Assembly (NCBI RefSeq): GCF_963668515.1
Contig: NZ_OY764864.1
Location: 620,001-684,000 of the forward strand
Reading direction: 5' to 3'
Source: an uncultured Ilyobacter sp.
Lineage (GTDB): Bacteria > Fusobacteriota > Fusobacteriia > Fusobacteriales > Fusobacteriaceae
Length of the DNA stretch: 64,000 bases
Both the position numbers and the translations under genes were made by a program. The notes below the pieces were generated by a model, which was not told the DNA's origin, did not search any database, and saw only the letters and a program-made list of their open reading frames with translations. How positions within the stretch are numbered: the first letter of the stretch is position 1; each line of letters starts with the position of its first letter. This document shows, one piece after another, positions 9,621-17,694 of the stretch.

Positions 9621-10393
9621 TCTTTATTGAAAAAATTTGATATTTCATCTGTATTTTTTCTTTCTAGATAGACCTTATCATCTAATTTATTAACCCACAT
9701 TATGTGCATTAGAGAGTTTGTTATGAAAACTTCGTCAGCCTCTATAAGCTGAGAAAGATGGTAATGTCCTTCCTCACAGGGAATATTTTTTTCTTTTAAT
9801 TTTTCAATAACCTTTGCCCTCATAATTCCCGGCAAGAGTCCGCACTCTATTGCCGGGGTTTTTACTGTCCCGTCTTCAATAAAAAAAATATTGCTTATTG
9901 CCCCTTCACAAACCTCTCCCTTGAAGTTCAAATGTAGTGATTCATTAAATCCTAAAGACCTTGAGTTCTTTAGGGAGATGAGATTGTCAGAGTAACAGGT
10001 ACTCTTTATATAGGTGAGGGGAGATGTGGGATTTTTTCTCAAAGGGGAAGTTTTTAGAGAAAACCCCTTTCGGTAATCCTTACCGGTGTAGACTAATTTT
10101 CTGCTACCTATTAAAAGGTCATAGCCGGTTCCTCTTTTCAAGAGTGTGAACCTCAGGGCGAAATCATCTAGTTTAGATCTTAAGGCATAAGCAAAGATAA
10201 TTTCTTGAAATTCTTCATAAGGCATTTCAAATGAAATGTCTAAAGAATGACATCCCTTATAAACTCTTTTGTAGTGGTTTAAGAGGTACTCAGGTTTTCT
10301 GTTGTAGATGCAGATAGTTTCAAATAGTCCGGTTCCATAGAGCTCTCCCTCTGAAAATGGAGTTTCAATATATTTTCCGTTTAAGTAGTTCAT
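9617..10393 (-). CDS. pabC: Aminodeoxychorismate lyase (class IV PLP enzyme)
   Basis: PabC removes pyruvate from 4-amino-4-deoxychorismate to give p-aminobenzoate for folate. The 258-residue protein has the class IV aminotransferase fold; YIKSTCYSDNL carries the expected PLP lysine, and LNFKGEVCEGAISNIFFIEDG plus GLLPGIMR are typical. It follows pabB by one base on the minus strand, and the pabA-pabB-pabC order supports the lyase call over a branched-chain aminotransferase. The gene ends inside a bidirectional terminator. Confidence 0.87.
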   Translation of the reverse strand: MNYLNGKYIETPFSEGELYGTGLFETICIYNRKPEYLLNHYKRVYKGCHSLDISFEMPYEEFQEIIFAYALRSKLDDFALRFTLLKRGTGYDLLIGSRKLVYTGKDYRKGFSLKTSPLRKNPTSPLTYIKSTCYSDNLISLKNSRSLGFNESLHLNFKGEVCEGAISNIFFIEDGTVKTPAIECGLLPGIMRAKVIEKLKEKNIPCEEGHYHLSQLIEADEVFITNSLMHIMWVNKLDDKVYLERKNTDEISNFFNKE

Positions 10394-10394
10394 A

Positions 10395-11762
10395 CTATTC
10401 CCTCCACATAAGAGCTTCTTTAAGAGCTTTTCCTTTCAGGAGGCTCTCCTGATATTCACTTTCAGGGTCAGAATCCCATACTATACCACCGCCCACCTGG
10501 AAATAACCGTTATTTTCTTTGCACAGAATAGTACGGATAACAATATTCAGATCGATACTCCCGTCAAACCCTATATAACCGATAGATCCGGTATAGATGT
10601 TTCTGGCTGTGGGTTCTAATTCGTCGATTATCTCCATAGCCCTTATTTTTGGGGCTCCAGTTATGGAACCACCGGGGAAGGTGGCTTTTAAAATATCTGC
10701 TGTAGAAATATCATTTTTTAGTTTTCCTGTAATAGTGGCCACCTGCTGAAATACGGTGGCATATTCCTCTATACTGAAAAGTTCCGTAACTTTTACACTT
10801 CCGGTCTCTGATATCCTGCCTATATCATTTCTTTCTAGATCTACGATCATAAGGAGTTCCGATTTGTCCTTTTCGCTGGTTTCTAAAATTTTTCTGTTTT
10901 TCATATCCTCTTTTGGAGTGGTTCCCCTTGCGATGGTACCTTTTATGGGCCTGGTTTCTATTGTCCCGTCCCTCACCTGTATAAATCTTTCTGGGGAACA
11001 GCAGATTATCTCCCCCTCACCAAAATTCATATAGCTTGCAAAGGGGGCGGGGTTCGTAGACCTCAGCCTCTCGTAGATGGTGTAGGGGGACCTGTTAAGT
11101 ATGCATTGAAATCTCTGAGTAAAATTAATCTGATATATATCTCCAGAATATATGTAGTCCTTTACCTTCTGTATAGAGTCAAGATAAGATCTTTTATCCA
11201 TATTACTATGGAATTCAGTCTCTTTTTCATCAGTTTTGTCTCGGTGCAGACCTATTTCTTTCTCTGTTTTGATTTTCAATTTTTCTATTATTTTGCCAGC
11301 ATCTTCTTTAAACCCATGAGCTATTAGGTATTTTTTGTTTTCTAAGTGATCTACCGCTAGGATACCGTCGTAAAATCCTAGGAAAAGATCGGGAATATCG
11401 ACGTCATCTGTCACTGTTTTGGGAAGAGACTCTATATGATGGCAGAGGTCGTATGACAAATAACCTGCGGCACCTCCTGTAAAAGGAATGTGAGATTTTT
11501 CAACTACCTTGTATTTATCGAGCAATTTCTGAACTGTATCCAGAGGGTCGCCCTTTATGGTCTTCTTGAAACTTTCCTCCCAGACCTCTATACTGTCTTC
11601 CTTTGATTTTATCACGAGAAAGGGTTCTGACATTATAAAGCTATACCTTCCCAATTTCCCAGGGTCCTTCTGACTCTCTAAAATAATTGGATATCTATCG
11701 TCTTTGAATTTTTTAAAAAGACTCCCTGTATCGAGGGTGGTAATGAGTTCTTTTACTAGCAT
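10395..11762 (-). CDS. pabB: Aminodeoxychorismate synthase component I
   Basis: PabB converts chorismate to 4-amino-4-deoxychorismate using ammonia delivered by PabA. The motif ETRPIKGTIARG contains the lysine (PIKGT) diagnostic of PabB; anthranilate synthases have PIAGT here. Other chorismate-binding motifs are IVDLERNDIGRI, TFPGGSITGAPK and QVGGGIVWDSDPESEY. I start at the ATG at 11762, preceded by a GGGGGTG site, which overlaps the pabA stop; a GTG two codons earlier is an alternative. Translation is probably coupled to pabA. Confidence 0.92.
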   Translation of the reverse strand: MLVKELITTLDTGSLFKKFKDDRYPIILESQKDPGKLGRYSFIMSEPFLVIKSKEDSIEVWEESFKKTIKGDPLDTVQKLLDKYKVVEKSHIPFTGGAAGYLSYDLCHHIESLPKTVTDDVDIPDLFLGFYDGILAVDHLENKKYLIAHGFKEDAGKIIEKLKIKTEKEIGLHRDKTDEKETEFHSNMDKRSYLDSIQKVKDYIYSGDIYQINFTQRFQCILNRSPYTIYERLRSTNPAPFASYMNFGEGEIICCSPERFIQVRDGTIETRPIKGTIARGTTPKEDMKNRKILETSEKDKSELLMIVDLERNDIGRISETGSVKVTELFSIEEYATVFQQVATITGKLKNDISTADILKATFPGGSITGAPKIRAMEIIDELEPTARNIYTGSIGYIGFDGSIDLNIVIRTILCKENNGYFQVGGGIVWDSDPESEYQESLLKGKALKEALMWRE

Positions 11763-12346
11763 TTGCACCCCCTGTAGTTCTTAGATTCTCTCAGGAAATT
11801 CCCCAGAAGTTCTAGCCCCTGTTCTGTGAGAATAGCCTCGGGATGGAACTGTACTCCCTCTATGAGGTAGCTCCTGTGTTTTAATCCCATGATCTCTCCA
11901 CCCGGGCCAAAGGCTGTTATTTCCAGACACTTGGGGAGAGTCTCCTTCTCCACAATGAGAGAGTGGTACCTCGTAGCCCTGAGTGGGTTGTTGAGGTTCT
12001 TGAAAACCCCTTTATCACTATGAGTTATCTCATGAACCTTTCCGTGGACTGGCTCTGCCGCCTTTATGATCTTCCCACCGAAAACTTGGGCTATGGACTG
12101 GTGCCCCAGGCAGATTCCCAGGATGGGGATTTTATCCTTGAATTTTTCTATGACCTCTAGGCTGATTCCTGCATCATCTGGAGTACATGGCCCTGGAGAT
12201 ATTATTATCATCTGGGGAGATAGTTTTTCCACCTCTTCTGATCTTATCTCATTATTTCTTTTTACCACGACTTCTTCCCCTAACTGCTCGAGGTACTGAA
12301 CGAGATTATAGGTGAAAGAATCATAATTATCTATCATTAATATCAT
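11756..12346 (-). CDS. pabA: Aminodeoxychorismate synthase glutamine amidotransferase
   Basis: A class I glutamine amidotransferase of 196 residues supplying ammonia to PabB. The nucleophile motif GICLGHQSIAQVFGG and the C-terminal GVQFHPEA supply the Cys-His-Glu triad; MIDNYDSFTYNLVQYL opens the protein as usual. Proteins of this family can also serve anthranilate synthase (TrpG), but linkage to PIKGT-type pabB and to pabC points to folate. It heads the operon, about 80 bases downstream of an extended -10 promoter. Confidence 0.9.
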   Translation of the reverse strand: MILMIDNYDSFTYNLVQYLEQLGEEVVVKRNNEIRSEEVEKLSPQMIIISPGPCTPDDAGISLEVIEKFKDKIPILGICLGHQSIAQVFGGKIIKAAEPVHGKVHEITHSDKGVFKNLNNPLRATRYHSLIVEKETLPKCLEITAFGPGGEIMGLKHRSYLIEGVQFHPEAILTEQGLELLGNFLRESKNYRGCKC

Positions 12347-12427
12347 TATTGCTCCTTGAAAATCTATATATTCCCAACTCTTTAATTTTTAAATATAAGA
12401 GAATAAAAAGTAGTTTATCTGAATTAT

Positions 12428-12436
12428 ATTATAGCA
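12428..12436 (-). promoter_or_regulatory. Extended -10 promoter of pabABC
   Basis: On the minus strand TGCTATAAT is a perfect extended -10 element about 80 bases upstream of pabA. No good -35 hexamer is seen at normal spacing, as is common for extended -10 promoters. It overlaps the 3' end zone of the preceding dehydrogenase gene. Confidence 0.5.
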
Positions 12437-12453
12437 GAGGCAATGTTTGCAAA

Positions 12454-13395
12454 TTATTTCTTCCCATCTTCTTTTCTGATATAGTTTCTGAGCTGATCCA
12501 TTATATCATCAAAATAGACCCAAACATCTTCCTTTACAAAGGTTGCCACATGAGGGGACATTACGATGTTTTCCAGGTCTTGGAAGGGATATTTGGATGG
12601 AAAACACTCTTTTTCTACTCTGTCTGGGTAGTCGTACCATACCTCTATACCTGCTCCTTTAAGCTTGTCAGTTCTCAAAGAGTCATAAAGGGCCTTTTCC
12701 TCTATTGTTTTTCCCCTGCCTACATTTACAAGGTATTTTCCTTGAAGTTTATCCAGAATTTTTTCATCTATTATACCCTCTGTGGTTTCGTTTAAAGGGA
12801 GAGACAGGAAAAAGACATCACAGTTCTCGGCCAGTTCCTCTATGGTCTTAAAATATTTTTTTACACCTGGATAACGTTTCCCCCTGTCGAGGGTATATAT
12901 CTCATCAGTGAAGGGCTTCAGCAGAGCTACGATGTTCTGACCGATATGTCCTATCCCCAGAAGGGCGCACCTTTTGTCAAAAAGAGTCTCCCACCGGTTT
13001 TTATTTCCAGTTCTCGGACCCCATTTCCCCCTTCTCATATCCCTGTCGTATTCATTGACTTTTCCCATTATTCCCAGAGCCAGGGTGAGGGCTCTTTCTG
13101 CTACATATTTTGATTTTGCATAGCTGTGATATATTTCTATTTTTCTCTCTTCTAGGTATTTTTGTGGAAATTCATCAAGTCCCGTGTATGGGACAAAAAT
13201 AGCTTTCATCTTGGAAGCTTTTTTTGCTTCCTCCATGGTCATATCCACTGCTAGGATAACATCTGAATCGCCGTAGTCTTTTTCCTCCTTTGTAAAATAT
13301 GTTTTTATCTCAATTCCTGGAAACTCTTTCCCCAAGCTTTCTATTGCCTTCTTAAAGTGGTCTAGTTCTTTCCAAAGATATATGCTGACTAACAT
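12454..13395 (-). CDS. D-isomer-specific 2-hydroxyacid dehydrogenase
   Basis: An NAD(P)-dependent dehydrogenase of 313 residues interconverting a 2-keto acid and a D-2-hydroxy acid. It shows the Rossmann glycine motif ALLGIGHIGQNI, the signature FFLSLPLNETTEGIID and LVNVGRGKTIEEKAL, and the catalytic-His region NIVMSPHVA. It is shorter than the SerA in this window and lacks an ACT domain. GGGAGGGGGA precedes the ATG. Substrate is unknown; it may reoxidise NADH on a fermentation intermediate. Confidence 0.82.
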   Translation of the reverse strand: MLVSIYLWKELDHFKKAIESLGKEFPGIEIKTYFTKEEKDYGDSDVILAVDMTMEEAKKASKMKAIFVPYTGLDEFPQKYLEERKIEIYHSYAKSKYVAERALTLALGIMGKVNEYDRDMRRGKWGPRTGNKNRWETLFDKRCALLGIGHIGQNIVALLKPFTDEIYTLDRGKRYPGVKKYFKTIEELAENCDVFFLSLPLNETTEGIIDEKILDKLQGKYLVNVGRGKTIEEKALYDSLRTDKLKGAGIEVWYDYPDRVEKECFPSKYPFQDLENIVMSPHVATFVKEDVWVYFDDIMDQLRNYIRKEDGKK

Positions 13396-13746
13396 AAATA
13401 TCCCCCTCCCTTATACTAAATGATAACCCAAATAAGTTTATTTTGGCAACAGAAATAAAATATCATTTGTACTGTAAAATTAAATGCAACACATAAATTT
13501 TACTATGAATATTCATAAAAATTCTACTGCTCTTCTTTTGCTAACATGCTCAAAGAATCGTTAATTTAATTTAAAAAGCAACTCTATTTTCATTCTGATA
13601 ATTTTTTCCAATTTTAGCCAATTAAAAAGAGGCCCCCTAAGGAGCCTCCAATGAAGATCAGTCTTTAGAAAATCAGTTATTATACCCTTGATTCTAACAA
13701 AGTTAGATCCCGGTATTAATGCTTTACACGAATTGTTCTTTTTTCA
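13396..13746. other. Gap of about 350 bases between the Usp-like gene and the dehydrogenase
   Basis: AT-rich spacer. It holds the terminator of the transporter-usp unit (listed separately) and should hold the promoter of the minus-strand dehydrogenase, but no convincing -35/-10 pair stands out. I see no RNA gene, repeat or small open frame with a ribosome site here. Confidence 0.4.
13624..13648 (-). terminator. Terminator of the transporter-usp operon
   Basis: On the minus strand GAGGC and GCCTC pair around a C/G-rich inner stem and are followed by TTTTT. It lies about 100 bases after the Usp-like gene. Confidence 0.7.
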
Positions 13747-14604
13747 TTATAATATGAATACAGGTTTATTAGTTGATTCTATTATTCTGATTCCAGGTTT
13801 ACCCATTATTTTTTCAACCATAAATGAGTGTTTTAAATTTCCCATTATGATCAAATCATAGTTCACTGAATAATTTAAAATGACTTCATCAACTTTCCCA
13901 GTTTCAAATTTATAATTAACTTTTTTTTCTGTTTTTTCAAAATAAACATTTAAATCTTTTATCATGCTTTCTTTTATATCAACAGAAAGTGCTGTAAACT
14001 CTTTGATATTTGTGAATAAATCCATGAAATTAAAGAGCGCCTTATTAACTTCTAATTTTTGGTCATCCGCCACCAAAATCTTATCGATAGAATAATTTTC
14101 TAGTTCAGGGACTACTATTACTGGCTTATGATGCTTCTCAAGAATTTCTTTTATTTTTTTTTCTCCAAATAATAAAAGTTCTTTTACATTATCAAGGTTG
14201 TTATGATCTTTTAAAATGTTTTCTACGGTTATACTTGCTCCATTAGGCTGGGGTAATAATAAAAGATCGAACAATCTCATTTCATCTAATATTACTTCAG
14301 CAGCGTTTCCTGATCCAATATAGAACTTTCCGCCTTCAATCAGAGATAGAAATTTTTCTCCCAATATTTCTTCCTGCTTCTTTTCAATTTTTATTTGTTT
14401 TTCATAGTCATCTTCTTCTTCTTTTAACTCATGACTGTCATAAGAATTTATAATTCCTGTATAAGCAGATTTTTCTATATCTGGTTTTATAAATAATCCT
14501 GCGATCTCTACATTAGGGTATTTTTCTTTAATAACTTTGGCATACTTTGTTAAGTATTCGATTTCTTTTTCATTGTTAACATTAACCAATATTCTGTTTA
14601 GCAT
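13747..14604 (-). CDS. Universal stress protein-like (UspA family) protein
   Basis: A 285-residue cytosolic protein whose C-terminal half ends with DLIIMGNLKHSFMVEKIMG and an ESTNKPVFIL tail, which resembles the nucleotide-binding end of UspA domains. The N-terminal half (RILVNVNNEKEIEYLTKYA) looks like a second, divergent Usp fold, and a charged coiled segment lies near residues 55-75. The second ATG (14604) is better spaced from GAGGAGG than the first. It lies about 60 bases after the transporter gene, so it may regulate or stabilise that transporter; this role is inferred from context only. Confidence 0.7.
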   Translation of the reverse strand: MLNRILVNVNNEKEIEYLTKYAKVIKEKYPNVEIAGLFIKPDIEKSAYTGIINSYDSHELKEEEDDYEKQIKIEKKQEEILGEKFLSLIEGGKFYIGSGNAAEVILDEMRLFDLLLLPQPNGASITVENILKDHNNLDNVKELLLFGEKKIKEILEKHHKPVIVVPELENYSIDKILVADDQKLEVNKALFNFMDLFTNIKEFTALSVDIKESMIKDLNVYFEKTEKKVNYKFETGKVDEVILNYSVNYDLIIMGNLKHSFMVEKIMGKPGIRIIESTNKPVFIL

Positions 14605-14662
14605 TATCATTCCCTCCTCTTCAATTAAAAAGTCTTGTGCTACCTTTTTTAGTTAATATTTT

Positions 14663-15943
14663 TTAAGGGAAAAGTGGCCAAAATATAGGAAGCAAAATCA
14701 TACTAACTACAAATGATACTCCTATCAGTGGTAATCCAGATTTAACATAGTCATTAAATTTATATCCACCAGGGCCGTATATCATGGCATTTGCAGGCAT
14801 TCCTATAGGTGTAGCGTACGCACATGAACCTCCGATTACAATTGCCATCAGAACCGCACGTGGATCAGCGCCTAATTTTTGAGCTATAGAAACTCCTATT
14901 GGGGCTAATAATGCAGTAGTGGCCGTATTAGACATGAAGTTTGTAAGTACGGCAGCTAATAAAAAGATTACAGCAAGAACAACCATAGGACTCGAATCAG
15001 CTCCTAAAAATCCAGTAACTGCTTCAGCGATCATTTTACCTGCACCTGTATTATTAAGAGCTCCGGCTAAAGGTAAAATACCTCCAAAAAGGAATATAGT
15101 TTTTAAATCTATCGATTCAAATGCCTCTTTTTCTGTCATAACACCGGTTACAACTAGAAGCAGAGCTCCTATCGATCCTATTATGTGCAATTTAATTCCA
15201 ATTTGTTTTTGAAAAACCATGGCAACAATTGTCAATACAAGTATTGCTAGAGACGTGTATTGCTTCCATTCAGGGACAACCTTTACATTTTCTACAATAT
15301 CGCTAGTATCATCGGTTTCTTCCTTCACATCAGTTCTCTCAGGAAGGAACTTATATCCAACTAGTACGAAAAATATAGTTCCGGCAGTTAATATAGGCAA
15401 ACCTATTTTAGCAAACTCAAAGAATCCGAAACTTGAACCTTCAAACATTTTTTGTAGAGTACTGTCAGCGATCATGTTTCCAGGTGCTCCTATAAGTGTC
15501 ATGTTTCCACCCATGGCAGCTGCAAGCATTAAAGGCATTAAAAGACGGGATCTACTGAACCCTGATTTTGCACATATTCCAATAACAACAGGCATAAGAA
15601 TGGCCGCCGTTCCTGTATTAGAAAGTAACCCTGATAATAATCCTACTACAATCATGATGGCAGCCATAAGTTGCCGCTCACTTTTTGCAAATTTAGTTAC
15701 AAGACCACCTATCTTACTTGCCATACCAGTCTGAAATAGAGCTCCACCAACGACAAACATGGCACAGAAGAGTATAACGTTTTTGTTTACAAAACCTGCA
15801 AAAGCTTCTTGTGGGGTTATTACTCCAGTCAGCGTAAGAGCTAGCGCCACTATCATAGCTGTAACTGATAACGGAAGTTTTTCCCATATAAACATGACAG
15901 CTGCAAACAAAAGAATAATAATGGTGATTAATGCATGATCCAT
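14663..15943 (-). CDS. DASS/SLC13-type carboxylate transporter, probable tartrate carrier
   Basis: A 426-residue membrane protein with about eleven hydrophobic segments. Two repeated substrate/sodium-site motifs are visible, LLSNTGTAAILMPVV and FMSNTATTALLAPIG, matching the Ser-Asn-Thr motifs of divalent anion:sodium symporters. Family members carry succinate, citrate, malate or tartrate. Its promoter carries the same palindromic operator as the tartrate dehydratase promoter, so L-tartrate (or a sodium/tartrate or tartrate/succinate exchange) is the likely substrate. AGGAGGT precedes the ATG. Specificity is inferred. Confidence 0.82.
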   Translation of the reverse strand: MDHALITIIILLFAAVMFIWEKLPLSVTAMIVALALTLTGVITPQEAFAGFVNKNVILFCAMFVVGGALFQTGMASKIGGLVTKFAKSERQLMAAIMIVVGLLSGLLSNTGTAAILMPVVIGICAKSGFSRSRLLMPLMLAAAMGGNMTLIGAPGNMIADSTLQKMFEGSSFGFFEFAKIGLPILTAGTIFFVLVGYKFLPERTDVKEETDDTSDIVENVKVVPEWKQYTSLAILVLTIVAMVFQKQIGIKLHIIGSIGALLLVVTGVMTEKEAFESIDLKTIFLFGGILPLAGALNNTGAGKMIAEAVTGFLGADSSPMVVLAVIFLLAAVLTNFMSNTATTALLAPIGVSIAQKLGADPRAVLMAIVIGGSCAYATPIGMPANAMIYGPGGYKFNDYVKSGLPLIGVSFVVSMILLPIFWPLFP

Positions 15944-16028
15944 TTTTTACCTCCTAAAAAATATGTAATTTTGTTTTAGAGAGTAAGAATTTTTTAATTA
16001 ATTTAGAAATAAAAAACTCCTACTACCA

Positions 16029-16048
16029 GGATATTGGATCCAATATCC
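16029..16048. promoter_or_regulatory. Operator palindrome at the transporter promoter (probable GntR/FCD site)
   Basis: GGATATTGGATCCAATATCC is a perfect 20-bp palindrome lying just downstream of the minus-strand -10 element of the transporter gene, where a bound repressor would block transcription. Its core recurs upstream of ttdA at 17356. The core TTGGATCCAA has the form of known FadR/FCD-type GntR operators. The adjacent divergent gntR gene is the obvious candidate regulator. Confidence 0.75.
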
Positions 16049-16061
16049 CTCTATACGCAGT

Positions 16062-16090
16062 ATATTAATCTCTTTTTTTATATTTGTCAA
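16062..16090 (-). promoter_or_regulatory. Sigma-70 promoter of the transporter-usp operon
   Basis: On the minus strand a perfect TTGACA (16090-16085) is separated by 17 bases from TAATAT (16067-16062). The start point would fall near 16055, immediately before the operator palindrome. Confidence 0.75.
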
Positions 16091-16189
16091 CAAAAAATTG
16101 TTTTTATTTGATTTTATAATCACTTAAAACGTATTTTTTGTTCTGAATTAAAAAAATGATTGGTTGACTCAAAACTTGTAAAATCTTAG

Positions 16190-16218
16190 TTGACAGTAGT
16201 TCTAATATATCATAGTAT
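16190..16218 (+). promoter_or_regulatory. Sigma-70 promoter of gntR
   Basis: TTGACA at 16190 and TAGTAT at 16213 are 17 bases apart, upstream of the GntR gene. The operator palindrome lies about 140 bases away, so regulation of gntR itself by that site is not obvious. Confidence 0.7.
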
Positions 16219-16301
16219 TAATTTATGTTTTAATAAAGATTATAAAAAATAGAATTTACAATATGATCTTTTTATTTATTTTAAAAGAAAGGAGAAAAAA
16301 T

Positions 16302-16937
16302 ATGGTTAAGCCTATAAAAATGCTTCCAGCCAGAGATTTGGTTGCATCTAAGCTGAGAAAAGCTATTCTGACTGGAAAATTTAAACCTGGCGAAGAACTT
16401 AGACAAGATAAAATAGCAGAAATGTTAGGAGTATCACGTATGCCAGTTCGTGAAGCAATTCGAATACTAACTGATGAAGGTCTATTGAAGACGTCTCCTA
16501 ATAAAAGTGCTGTTGTTTCAAGTGTACCTGAAAACTATATAAAAGAACATTTTGAAGTAAGAATTTTACTAGAATGTGAAGCTGTTGCCCGTGCAGTTTT
16601 AAATCTTGATGACTTATCTGAGATAATTTCACTTAATAAAGAGTATAAAGATGCTATTATTGACAACGATATTGAACAGGCTCGACTTCTGAATGAAGCT
16701 TTTCACATACTGATATGGGATGCTGCTAGAAATTTGAGATTAAAATCTTTTCTTACTCAACTTTGGAATGGTTTATCATTTATGTCAGGCGGTATGAAGT
16801 ATACTTATGAAGAACATGAAGCGATTATAGAAGCATTTAGAAAAAAAGACACTGAACAGGCTAAAAATGCTATGAAAATACATCTTGAGCATAGCATGAA
16901 TAATATTCTGAAAACAGAAAACAATAACTTTATTTAA
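16302..16937 (+). CDS. GntR-family regulator with FCD domain
   Basis: A 211-residue transcription factor. The N-terminal winged helix-turn-helix reads LRKAILTGKFKPGEELRQDK then IAEMLGVSRMPVREAIRIL, the classical GntR signature. The C-terminal helical part has the FCD ligand/metal pattern: NEAFH, YEEHEAI and HLEHS. I start at ATG 16302, seven bases after AAAGGAG; an in-frame ATG at 16263 lacks a site. The gene is divergent from the transporter and lies upstream of ttdAB, and the same palindrome marks both targets. It is most likely a repressor released by tartrate or a metabolite. Confidence 0.88.
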   Translation: MVKPIKMLPARDLVASKLRKAILTGKFKPGEELRQDKIAEMLGVSRMPVREAIRILTDEGLLKTSPNKSAVVSSVPENYIKEHFEVRILLECEAVARAVLNLDDLSEIISLNKEYKDAIIDNDIEQARLLNEAFHILIWDAARNLRLKSFLTQLWNGLSFMSGGMKYTYEEHEAIIEAFRKKDTEQAKNAMKIHLEHSMNNILKTENNNFI

Positions 16938-16963
16938 TATCTAAATTTTCAAATATCATTATT

Positions 16964-17004
16964 TAGCTGCAAATAGTAAATTTTTACTGTGTGCAGCTAT
17001 TTTT
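16964..17004 (+). terminator. Terminator of gntR
   Basis: TAGCTGCA pairs with TGCAGCTA across an inner AGTAAA/TTTACT stem and is followed by five T residues. Confidence 0.75.
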
Positions 17005-17051
17005 ATGATTTATTTTTGGATAGCACTATATTAGTATTGAGTTTTTTTAGA

Positions 17052-17098
17052 ACCTCCGGAAAAATGTAGTTTAATCTACAAAAATCTGGAGTTTTTTT
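17052..17098 (+). terminator. Second terminator-like hairpin in the gntR-ttdA gap
   Basis: CTCCGGA and TCTGGAG form the base, TGTAG and CTACA the top of a stem that is followed by seven T residues. It follows the gntR terminator by only about 50 bases, so it either backs it up or ends a separate short RNA; no promoter for such an RNA was identified. Confidence 0.5.
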
Positions 17099-17323
17099 AT
17101 ATCTAAAAATATATACGAACATCAAGTATACAATTTTTTTCATATTATAATTTTTTAACTTATTATTTCGAGAGCCTTTTAACAGAAAAACATTAATCTC
17201 TGATACTGAATTATTTAATAATTGAAACGCTTTTGTTAAAATTTTTAAATAATCTAAAAAAAGTAAAAAATGCCCTTCTTTAGGAGTAAATGTAAAATAA
17301 ATGGAAAAAAATTCAAAAAAAAA

Positions 17324-17350
17324 TTGACAAAAAGTAAAAAAGAATATAAC
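17324..17350 (+). promoter_or_regulatory. Probable promoter of ttdAB
   Basis: A perfect TTGACA at 17324 is followed by TATAAC at 17345 (15-base spacing) within an A-rich spacer; the spacing is short, so the exact -10 is uncertain. The start point would fall at about 17357, on top of the operator palindrome. Confidence 0.5.
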
Positions 17351-17355
17351 ATAAT

Positions 17356-17375
17356 GGATATTGGATCCAATCTTA
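17356..17375. promoter_or_regulatory. Operator palindrome at the ttdAB promoter
   Basis: GGATATTGGATCCAATCTTA matches 16 of the 20 bases of the operator at 16029, including the whole ATTGGATCCAAT core. Position at the probable start point suggests repression by the GntR/FCD protein encoded upstream. Confidence 0.72.
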
Positions 17376-17694
17376 CAGAGAAGAAGTTTCCATGAAAATA
17401 TAAACAGTAATTATTTTAGCTATATTTTTAGTTGCAGTATTATTGTTGTTATTAACTTTATTTATCCTATTTGAGTTATGAAGAACTTAATATCAGTGGA
17501 ATAGTTTAATACCACTGGGTTTAAATTTATGGATCTTGTAAGTGCGGGTTTAGTATCGGTAGAATCACAAAATGGTTGTCAACTTTATAAATATTTTAAA
17601 CTTATTAATAACAGACTCAGCCATGTTTTTAAAGTTGTCGAAGTTTTCTCGGTATCGTTTAATATTTCATTAAATATAATAAGGAGGATTTTTT
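17376..17694 (+). other. Long leader of ttdA with small-ORF remnants and a hairpin
   Basis: About 320 bases lie between the probable start point and ttdA. At 17392 an ATG opens MKI followed at once by TAA; the same frame then continues for 25 codons as a purely hydrophobic segment (TVIILAIFLVAVLLLLLTLF and on to FEL) before TGA. At 17494-17517 CAGTGG and CCACTG form a 6-bp hairpin. From ATG 17529 a 57-codon frame (MDLVSAGLVSVESQNGC...) runs into the first codons of ttdA, stopping at 17702. Neither frame has a good ribosome site. They may be debris of a membrane-protein gene or a structured leader. Confidence 0.35.

Noticed and set aside
10395-12346. Anthranilate synthase (TrpE/TrpG)
   Set aside because: The PIKGT motif in component I and the adjacent class IV lyase gene indicate p-aminobenzoate synthesis; no other trp genes are nearby.
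12349-12795. 148-codon plus-strand frame over the dehydrogenase gene
   Set aside because: It is antisense to a clear D-2-hydroxyacid dehydrogenase and has no coding features of its own.
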